The notes under the pieces were generated by a model. It searched no databases and had not been told where the DNA came from. It was given only the letters and a program-made list of their open reading frames with translations. Below, piece by piece: positions 1 to 5,032 of a stretch of 5,423 nt of DNA. Source of the stretch: an uncultured bacterium (GTDB lineage Bacteria; Patescibacteriota; Gracilibacteria; BD1-5; UBA6164); the NCBI GenBank assembly GCA_947311335.1, contig CAMZKR010000024.1, forward strand, positions 1-5,423, given 5' to 3'. Each line of letters opens with the position of its first letter. Positions within the stretch are counted from its first letter, which is position 1. The position numbers and the translations under genes are program-made.

Positions 1-2
1 AT

Positions 3-74
3 AATAATAAGATTAATTATATTGAAAAATCAAAAAATATAGAAGAAAAATTACTAATAGCTGTTAAAGATTAA
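3..74 (+). CDS. C-terminal end of a probable antitoxin (partial)
   Basis: Only the last 23 residues are in the window, ending at TAA (72-74). The tail is short and charged, with the segment IEKSKNIEEKLLIAVKD, and has no motif I recognise. The call rests on position: it ends 6 bp before a complete YafQ/RelE-type toxin on the same strand, the usual antitoxin-toxin order. By family knowledge the C-terminal part of DinJ/RelB-type antitoxins wraps and inhibits the toxin, and the N-terminal part, missing here, binds the operon promoter. It could also be the end of an unrelated gene. An alternative frame from base 1 stops at the TAG at 40-42, so this frame is the better choice. Confidence 0.5.
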   Translation, partial: NNKINYIEKSKNIEEKLLIAVKD

Positions 75-80
75 AAAAAA

Positions 81-359
81 ATGAAAAAAATAAGTAATTT
101 AGAAATATCTAAGTACTTTGTAAAAGATTCTATAAAATTATTACAAGGAAATAAGAAATTAATTAAAAATATAATAGAAGTATCTATTGATATTTACAAT
201 TCTAGGATAAACTCAATCTACTATAGACATTCTCTAAAATGAAAGTTAAAATGAATAAGTGAATTTCAGGTTACTTGAGATATTAGGTTATTTATTTTAT
301 TTAAAGAGAATAAAATTAAATTTTTAAGAATTTGAACACATTCTAGTTTAAATATTTAA
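81..359 (+). CDS. YafQ/RelE-type mRNA-cleaving toxin of a type II toxin-antitoxin pair
   Basis: Complete 92-residue protein, the same length as E. coli YafQ, starting at ATG 81 and ending at TAA 357. It contains four in-frame UGA codons read as Gly, one in the conserved GTH motif (residues 85-87). Residues 48-90 follow the YafQ pattern: H50 in YRHSLKG, D67 in TGDIRL and H87 in IGTHSSL, all three at the same residue numbers as in YafQ as I recall it. Family members cleave mRNA on the ribosome when freed from their antitoxin. Two positions differ: the YafQ histidine at 63 is Q63 and the aromatic residue at 91 is N91, so activity could be altered or lost. The N-terminal half is Lys/Ile-rich and helical, as expected. 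The gene is probably cotranscribed with the antitoxin upstream. A general RelE/ParE relative is the main alternative. Confidence 0.8.
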
Positions 360-390
360 AGAAATAAAGTAATTCTGAAAAATAAGTTTA

Positions 391-415
391 TTAAATAAAT
401 CTTTTACTTATTTAA
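391..415. repeat. AT-rich inverted repeat after the toxin gene
   Basis: Arms TTAAATAA (391-398) and TTATTTAA (408-415) pair perfectly around a 9-base loop. A second overlapping pair, AAATAAGT (380-387) and ACTTATTT (406-413), competes with it. The repeat lies 31 bp past the toxin stop, followed by an A-rich run and no T tract, so a terminator role is uncertain. Base composition makes chance arms of this length plausible. Confidence 0.3.
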
Positions 416-451
416 AAAATAATAAAATTAATCTTTAATTCTCTCTTAATA

Positions 452-544
452 AAAAATACTAAACAAAATCTAGACTTTTTATTTGATAAATTTTTTTTTA
501 AGAAAGTATTCAGAAGTTAGGTGAGTGATGATATCTATAAAAAT
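452..544 (-). pseudogene. Decayed fragment of a YdjM/DUF457 gene (N-terminal copy)
   Basis: This 93-bp stretch aligns end to end with 2348-2439, the 5' end of the intact minus-strand DUF457-type gene. I count 16 substitutions (14 transitions) and one extra T, about 82% identity. Read on the minus strand it gives DIITHLTSEYFLKK, a frameshift in the T run at 491-499, then NLSNKKSRFCLVFF, matching residues 2-29 of the intact protein. The position of its ATG is now ATA (536-538), and nothing past this segment resembles the intact gene. It is therefore a broken, truncated copy: start lost, frameshifted, 3' part missing. Many of the changes keep the amino acid, so the copy may have been a working paralogue before it decayed. 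Its bases 521-544 are reused antisense as the start of the next plus-strand gene. Confidence 0.75.
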
Positions 545-1030
545 TATAGAAAAAAGCTGGATTTGTATTTAAAAATAAGTATTATTATACTAATATTATT
601 TAATAATTTTATTATGTTAGAGCAAATCTTAGTTAATGGGATAATAATGATACTTATTTTCTCTTTTACTTTTTTTCTTTTATTTGTATATACATTAAAA
701 TTACTTGTAAAAAATTTAAAAAAGAATTTAGAATATAAAAAGGCTTTTTTATATTCTTTTATATTTACTATATTTTTTAATATTGGACTTTTCATTTGAA
801 GTTTTATCACTATTTGATATAACAATTTCTGGTTATCTATTTTTTTTATGTATATAATTTGAAGTATTCTTTGAGGATTAGCATTTCTTATTCTTTGAAA
901 GAATATAATAAAAGATAATTTTATTAATATTTGATTAGTAATTAGAGTTATTTTATCTACATCTTTATTATATATTATATTTTGGGGAATTTTAGCACTT
1001 ATCATTACTACTGCAATGAATTTCAAATAA
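521..1030 (+). CDS. Multi-pass membrane protein of unknown function
   Basis: 169-residue protein read with six in-frame UGA as Gly, ending at TAA 1028. I do not recognise its family. After a short charged N-terminus (MSDDIYKNYRKKLD) come about four or five hydrophobic segments near residues 17-33, 36-58, 76-97, 103-126 and 136-165, split by a Lys-rich loop at 59-74. The fourth segment is Gly-rich (IIGSILGGLAFLILG) and could pack tightly against another helix. GTG 521 is the first possible start, because TAG 518-520 precedes it directly; the next ATG (614) would remove the first membrane segment. No Shine-Dalgarno sequence is visible. The start lies inside the decayed gene copy on the other strand. 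The next gene is 67 bp downstream on the same strand and also encodes a membrane protein, so the two may form a unit. The antisense open frame here is a shadow. Confidence 0.75.
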
Positions 1031-1097
1031 GATAGATTGAAATTATTATTTAGACTAAAAAATTTTAAAGATTTAGAATTTTATTAAAGAAATAGAA

Positions 1098-1559
1098 ATG
1101 CAAAATATTTTGTGATATATAGATTTTTTATATGAAGTGAATTACTTAAAATTAGCACCTTTATTTATTGCAATTTCGATTTCTTTTTTATATTATTTTA
1201 TTTTTATAAGAAATGATATAAAAAATCTAAAAAAGTATAAGTGAGATACAGATACACAAAAATTTAAAAAGTATTTATTGGTATTGGAAAAGAAATTTTT
1301 AGATAAAAAACCATATTTATTTTTTGTTTATTTAGAAATAGCTTATAGGAAAATTTTATTTTCAAAGTATAAAAATAAAGATATAATAAACGAGCAAAAT
1401 TTAGATAAAATTAGAAAGATATTAAGCTCTTTAGAGTTTAGTATTTTTAGAGAAATTTCTATAAATACTAAACAAAATGTAAACTTTAATTGAGATTATA
1501 ATATCTTTAATATAAAAAGTAGAAAAAGACTTTTAGATAAAATAAGAAGTAGTATTTAA
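1098..1559 (+). CDS. Membrane-anchored helical protein of unknown function
   Basis: 153 residues from ATG 1098 to TAA 1557, with three in-frame UGA as Gly (G6, G49, G132). Without recoding only part of the gene, from about 1278 to the UGA near 1493, would be seen. One strong membrane segment lies at about residues 18-37, followed by RND and a Lys-rich stretch, so the C-terminal 115 residues are probably cytoplasmic. This domain looks mostly helical and alternates hydrophobic and charged residues (LDKIRKILSSLEFSIFREIS at 102-121, KSRKRLLDKIRSSI at the end). No catalytic motif is visible and I do not recognise the family. TAG at 1074 limits upstream extension, and ATG 1098 is the first good start. 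It probably shares a transcript with the multi-pass protein before it. It ends 31 bp from the convergent DUF457-type gene, with no clear terminator hairpin between them. Confidence 0.72.
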
Positions 1560-1590
1560 TATTATTTTATATAAATTATTTAGAAAGTAA

Positions 1591-2433
1591 TTATTTAACT
1601 TTAACTCAATAAAAACAACTATCACTATCTTTTAGTTTATCAGCATATCTTATATCTCAAATTAAATCACTTTCTTCAAATAGAAAAGAGTTATGCATTT
1701 TAGCACATAAATTGTTTTTGTTTGAGATTTTTACTATTTTTTGTTTAAAAATTTTAGAAGAAAGAATATTTACATAATTTATATGATAAAAACCATCTTT
1801 TCTTTCTATAATTTTATATCTATACAAAAATACTAAATCAGACATGTTTTTAATATAGGGAACTTTAGTATAGTTTTCTAGTTTACTTATGCTTCAAGCA
1901 TAACTTCATTCTAAAAATCTAAAAAATAAGATAAAGATAAATAAAAAATTAAGAAAAACTACTTTTTTCTTATTAAAATCAATTTTTCAGTGATAACTTA
2001 AGATACTGAAAATTATAATAGAAAAAGTAACTAAAAATAAAAAAGGATCTAAAACATAAGTATATAGGTTTAGAGAATAGTATTTTTCTGAAAAAGGATA
2101 AAATAAAGGAACTCACCAAACAACAATATAGTCTAAAAAAATATGAACTAAAATTCAAGATAGACTAATGAAATATATTTTTTTAAATTTAAATTTTTTA
2201 TTTTTTCTAACAAAAAGGTAAAAAATACCACTTATAAAAATAGTAAAAATAGGGGATAGTAAAAGACTATGAGTTATAACTCTATGCAGACTTATATTGC
2301 TCCAACTCCAGATTATATCTATATCAGGAGATAGTGCAGCAAGTAAGAAAAATACTAAATAAAATTTAGATTTTTTATCTAATAAATTTTTCTTAAGGAA
2401 ATAACCAGAAGTTAAATGAGTAAAAATATCCAT
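1591..2433 (-). CDS. YdjM/DUF457-type membrane protein (putative metal-dependent hydrolase)
   Basis: 280 residues on the minus strand, ending at TAA (1593-1591), with seven in-frame UGA as Gly; read with the standard code it splits into separate fragments. The N-terminal half carries the family's His/Asp motifs: THLTSG (5-10), SPDID (35-39), LHRVITHS (49-56) and HIFLD (97-101), then VVWGVPLFYPFS. These are set among hydrophobic segments near 26-43, 57-75, 88-112, 128-146 and 158-172. The family is annotated as inner-membrane metal-dependent hydrolases, but the substrate is not established. The last 100 residues are soluble, charged and unlike the usual family; their role is unknown. I chose ATG 2433 because MDIFTHLTSG is a typical family N-terminus; ATG 2445 would add MLIF and cannot be excluded. 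A TATAAT lies just upstream. A decayed copy of the 5' end lies at 452-544. Confidence 0.85.
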
Positions 2434-2456
2434 AAAAATCAACATATTATTTTAGT

Positions 2457-2494
2457 ATTATATTAATTATATAATATTTCATCTGAATAGTGAA
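2457..2494 (-). promoter_or_regulatory. Candidate promoter for the YdjM/DUF457-type gene
   Basis: On the minus strand TATAAT lies at 2471-2466, with TTCACT (2494-2489, four of six matches to TTGACA) 17 bp before it. A second TATAAT lies at 2462-2457. The two would start RNA near 2459 or 2450, giving a leader of about 5 to 26 bases depending on the start codon. TATAAT is common by chance in DNA this AT-rich. Confidence 0.4.
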
Positions 2495-2513
2495 ATAAAG
2501 TCATCTTTTTCTT

Positions 2514-2541
2514 TTGACTTATAAGCTTTTTTTTATATACT
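2514..2541 (+). promoter_or_regulatory. Sigma70-type promoter of the tRNA-His gene
   Basis: TTGACT (2514-2519) and TATACT (2536-2541) are separated by 16 bp, each one base from consensus. Transcription would begin near 2548, about 30 bases before the tRNA, leaving a short leader for RNase P to remove. This is the best promoter in the window. It is divergent from the promoter of the minus-strand gene. Confidence 0.65.
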
Positions 2542-2578
2542 CCTTACACTTCTTTTTGAAAGGAGATTATTTTTTTAT

Positions 2579-2656
2579 GGTGCCCGTAGTTCAGTTGGTT
2601 AGAATGCCAGGTTGTGACTCTGGAGGTCGAGGGTTCGAACCCCTTCGGGCACCCCA
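2579..2656 (+). tRNA. tRNA-His, anticodon GUG
   Basis: A full cloverleaf can be folded. The acceptor stem GTGCCCG (2580-2586) pairs with CGGGCAC (2646-2652). The anticodon stem CCAGG/TCTGG closes the loop TTGTGAC, giving anticodon GTG for histidine, and the T arm has the usual TTCGAAC loop. The extra G at 2579 faces discriminator C2653, which is the tRNA-His identity signature (G-1:C73). CCA is encoded at 2654-2656. Its GC content is far above the surroundings, as expected for structural RNA in an AT-rich genome. It precedes the ribosomal protein S1 gene by about 140 bp on the same strand. Confidence 0.97.
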
Positions 2657-2662
2657 TAAAGT

Positions 2663-2688
2663 AAATAAAAATTTTAAAATTTTTATTT
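2663..2688. repeat. Perfect 26-bp AT palindrome after tRNA-His
   Basis: Each half is 13 bases (AAATAAAAATTTT) and the whole stretch equals its own reverse complement, with a single C/G-free core. It begins 7 bases after the encoded CCA. It could fold into a weak hairpin that helps define the tRNA 3' end, or bind a dimeric protein. The structure is certain; the role is not. Confidence 0.6.
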
Positions 2689-2693
2689 CATAA

Positions 2694-2722
2694 TTTAAAA
2701 AAAGAGAATCTCGTTTTTTAAA
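2694..2722 (+). terminator. Probable hairpin terminator between tRNA-His and the S1 gene
   Basis: Twelve base pairs and one A/G mismatch form around the 3-base loop AAT. GAG (2704-2706) pairs with CTC (2710-2712), then six A-T pairs (2697-2702 with 2714-2719) and TTT/AAA at the base. The right arm contains the T6 tract. The A-stem-T layout is that of a bidirectional intrinsic terminator, here probably ending the tRNA transcript before S1. A GC core of only three pairs makes it weak. Confidence 0.5.
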
Positions 2723-2790
2723 TATATACAAAAGCCTTGTGAAAAATATTTAAAATGGAAAGATCCTCACTATTTTATTTTTTAATTTAA

Positions 2791-2799
2791 TGCTATAAT
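2791..2799 (+). promoter_or_regulatory. Perfect extended -10 element overlapping the S1 start codon
   Basis: The bases form TGC followed by TATAAT, an exact TGnTATAAT, but the last two bases are the AT of the S1 ATG (2798-2800). Used as a -10, it would start RNA near 2806, inside the gene, so it cannot make a full S1 message from this ATG. It may be a chance match or an alternative internal promoter. No matching -35 is visible. Confidence 0.25.
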
Positions 2800-3994
2800 G
2801 GCAGAAGATAAAGACTTAGCTCTGTTTGAAGAGTTGTTTAAAGATTCTCCTGAGATAAAGTATCCAAAAGATGGAGAAGTAATTTCTTGAACTATTATTA
2901 AAATAGAAAAGAAAAATATAGTTGTAAATGTAAATAATCAATTTACATGACTTGTTGTTAATAAAGAATTAGGTAATACAGTTGATTTAAATGAACTTGA
3001 ATCATGACAAGTAATAGATGTTATGGTGTTATGAGATAGTATAGAAAGGTGACTTTTAATATTATCATTAAAAAAAGCTAATCAAATTAAAAGTCTTACT
3101 AATTTATGAAAATATTTTAAATCAGAGAAAATTATTACAGTTAAACCAATTGAAGCAAATAAATGAGGTTTACTTGTTGATATTGACTGATTAAAAGGTT
3201 TTATTCCTGTATCTCAATTAACTCCTATTCATTATCCAAGAGTTGAGTGAGCTGATCCCGCAAAAATATTAGAACATTTAAATTCTCTTATTTGACAACC
3301 ATTTAAGGTAAGAGTAATAAATGTAGATGAATGAGGAAAAAAGATAATTTTTTCAGAAAAAGCAGCAATACAAGAAGAAAGAGGTAAAGCACTTGAGAAA
3401 TTAAAAGAATGAGATATAGTAGAATGAGTAGTAAGTTGAATACTTTCTTATGGTCTTTTTGTTACATTTAATGGATTAGAATGATTAGTTCATGTTTCTG
3501 AAATTGATTGGGGACATGTTAGCGATCCTTCAAAATTTGCTAAAGTATGAATGAAAGTAAAAGTAAAAGTTATAGGTCTTGATACAGAAAAAATATCTTT
3601 ATCTATAAAAAGATTAAAAGAAAATCCTTGGGATGTTTTATCTAGAAAATGTAAATTAAATGATGTTATTAAAGCTCCTATTTCTAGAATAGCAAAATTT
3701 TGAGTATTTATGGATTTACAATGATGAATTCAATGATTAATACATTTATCGGAAATAAGTCATTGAGTAGTTAAAGATATTAGAGATTTTGTAAAAGTAT
3801 GAGAAGAAGTAAGTGCTAAAATTATAAACTTTGAACCAAAAAAGAAAAGAATAGGATTATCATTAAAAGCATTACAAAAAGCACCAAAATGAGATGTAGT
3901 AGAAAATACAAAAAAAATTATAGAAAAATCTAAAGTATCAGAAGAAGATAAAATTGATGCTGAAGTTGCAAAAAAAACAACTATAAAAAAATAA
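2798..3994 (+). CDS. rpsA: Ribosomal protein S1 (30S), four S1 domains
   Basis: 398 residues from ATG 2798 to TAA 3992. S1 binds mRNA at the small subunit and helps load it during initiation. Four OB-fold S1 repeats lie at about residues 24-92, 108-188, 202-272 and 286-358. Repeats 3 and 4 carry the best motifs: GDIVEGVVSGI, NGLEGLVHVSEI with IDWGH, and GGIQGLIHLSEISHG. The protein is shorter than the six-repeat E. coli form and like the four-repeat forms of many other bacteria. A Lys/Glu-rich tail (about 361-398) follows. By hand count 23 of its 34 glycines are UGA, many at invariant glycines, while UGG encodes W238 and W278. No Shine-Dalgarno sequence precedes the ATG; the next in-frame Met is residue 76, inside repeat 1, so this start is needed. 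It follows tRNA-His and precedes S2 on the same strand. Confidence 0.96.
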
Positions 3995-3998
3995 AAAT

Positions 3999-4012
3999 AA
4001 ATAATATTATTT
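3999..4012. repeat. Perfect 14-bp AT palindrome after the S1 gene
   Basis: AAATAATATTATTT equals its own reverse complement and begins 4 bases past the S1 stop, followed by TTAATTAAG. It resembles the palindromes after tRNA-His and S2 in position and composition. It may be part of a 3' end signal, but 14 AT-only bases could arise by chance. Confidence 0.4.
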
Positions 4013-4066
4013 TAATTAAGAAAATATATTTGTGAATTCTGAATAAAGAAGCAGATATATTTCATA

Positions 4067-4102
4067 AAGATTACCTTTTTTATTTTAAATAAGGATTATC
4101 TT
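4067..4102 (+). promoter_or_regulatory. Imperfect hairpin in the S1-S2 spacer
   Basis: AAGATTACCTT (4067-4077) can pair with AAGGATTATCTT (4091-4102), giving ten pairs with one mismatch and one bulge around a 13-base AT loop. The S2 ATG lies 25 bases after it. S2 leaders in many bacteria carry an autoregulatory structure, but this stem lacks its known features, and it lies upstream of the TATAAT before the S2 gene. It could instead end the S1 message. Confidence 0.25.
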
Positions 4103-4112
4103 GATTTATATT

Positions 4113-4118
4113 TATAAT
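4113..4118 (+). promoter_or_regulatory. Candidate -10 element of the S2 gene
   Basis: A perfect TATAAT ends 9 bases before the S2 ATG. RNA would start near 4125, leaving about 3 untranslated bases, so the message would be nearly leaderless. No -35 match lies at the right distance (TTGATT at 4101 is too close). Chance matches are frequent at this base composition. Confidence 0.3.
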
Positions 4119-4127
4119 TAAGACAAA

Positions 4128-4982
4128 ATGGAAAAAAAAGTTTTATTAAAAGAAATGTTTGATAATTTATTACATATTTGAAATAAAAGTAATTATTGGA
4201 GTCCTAAAATGAAATCGTATATATATGGGTCAACAAATTGAGTTCATATTGTTAATTTAGTAAAAACAATTGAAAAAATAGAAGAAATAAAAAAAGAAAT
4301 ATCAAAATTAACTTGAGAATGAAAAAAGATTTTGTTTGTTTCTACAAAACTTCAATGAAGAGATGCTTTTATGAAATTAGCTAAAGATACTGGTAATTAT
4401 TATGTTTGTGAGAAATGGGTACCAGGTCTTTTAACAAATTTTAAAACAATAAGAAAAAGAATTAATACATATATAAAATTATTAAAAGATTCTGAAACTT
4501 GAGTATTTGAAGTATTAACAAAAAAAGAAAAAGCCTCAAAAATGCTTGAATTAGAAAAATTAGATAAAGCATTTAAATGATTAAAAGAAATGAAAAGGAT
4601 GCCAGATATTTTATTTGTTGTTGATTGAATATATGAAAAACAATCTGTAAAAGAAGCAAATACTTTGGGAATAACTACTTTTGCTATTTTAAATACAAAT
4701 TGAAATATAGATACAATTGATTATTTAATTCCTGCAAATACAAATGCTGTTAAGTCAATTGAATATATAGTTAATACTATAAGAAATAGTTTTAAAGTTT
4801 GAATTAAACCAAAATCAAAAACAATAATAAAAAAGCAAATTCAAAGAAAAATTTCTTGAGAAAAAGCAATTGATATTAAAAAAACTACTAAAACTATTAT
4901 TAAAGATAAGAAAAAAATTGATATTAAAGTTGTAGATAAAAAAGTAGTTGTAGATAAAAAAGAGGTTAAATTAAATAAATAG
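4128..4982 (+). CDS. rpsB: Ribosomal protein S2 (30S) with lysine-rich C-terminal extension
   Basis: 284 residues from ATG 4128 to TAG 4980, with 11 of 15 glycines encoded by UGA. Family motifs appear in order: NYWSPKMKSYIYGSTNGVHIVNL (22-44, with the usual N-terminal NPKM and GIHIIDL pattern), KILFVSTKLQ (67-76), KWVPGLLTNFKTIRK (96-110), PDILFVVD (159-166), EANTLGITTFAILNTN (176-191) and DYLIPANTNAVKSI (198-211). The family usually has RWLGGTLTN where this protein has KWVPGLLTN. S2 joins the small subunit late and helps S1 attach, which fits the S1 gene next door. Residues from about 226 form a long Lys-rich tail with an internal six-residue repeat, beyond the usual S2 end. No Shine-Dalgarno sequence precedes the ATG. 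The elongation factor Ts gene, which often follows rpsB, is not next. Confidence 0.96.
4929..4962 (+). repeat. In-frame direct repeat in the S2 tail
   Basis: The 16-base unit GTTGTAGATAAAAAAG occurs at 4929-4944 and exactly again at 4947-4962, an 18-bp period that encodes VVDKKV then VVDKKE. Since the period is a multiple of three, the frame is kept. It looks like a recent slippage duplication lengthening the basic tail. Confidence 0.7.
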
Positions 4983-4984
4983 AT

Positions 4985-5004
4985 AAATATTATATATAAT
5001 ATTT
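4985..5004. repeat. Perfect 20-bp AT palindrome after the S2 gene
   Basis: Each half is AAATATTATA, and the whole equals its own reverse complement. It begins 3 bases after the S2 stop and is followed by a T and TATAAATT, so an RNA hairpin plus short T run is possible. It contains no G or C, so it would be a weak terminator. It also lies within the 50-bp spacer holding any promoter of the next gene. Confidence 0.5.
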
Positions 5005-5032
5005 TTATAAATTATATATTAAAATACTTATT

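Noticed and set aside
360..520. CRISPR-like or mobile element remnant in the AT-rich spacer
   Set aside because: No regularly spaced repeat, terminal inverted repeat or transposase fragment is visible; the only recognisable content is the decayed DUF457 copy and a short inverted repeat.
544..1026. Open frame of 160 codons on the minus strand
   Set aside because: It is the antisense of the membrane protein at 521-1030, has no coding signature of its own, and is long only because UGA is common on the plus strand, where it does not stop the true frame.
1278..1493. A separate 71-residue gene
   Set aside because: It is the inner part of the 153-residue protein starting at 1098, bounded by UGA codons that are read as glycine.
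1560..1590. Terminator between the convergent genes
   Set aside because: The 31-bp gap and its flanks hold direct copies of AATTATT rather than an inverted pair, and no stem longer than a few bases was found.
1657..1845. A separate 62-residue minus-strand gene
   Set aside because: It is the C-terminal part of the YdjM/DUF457-type gene; the frame is continuous with 2433 once UGA is glycine, with no TAA or TAG between.
2577..2693. Short open frame starting with ATG after a good Shine-Dalgarno-like sequence
   Set aside because: It runs through the whole tRNA-His and gives the Gly/Arg/Pro-rich peptide typical of translated tRNA genes; the cloverleaf explains the sequence.
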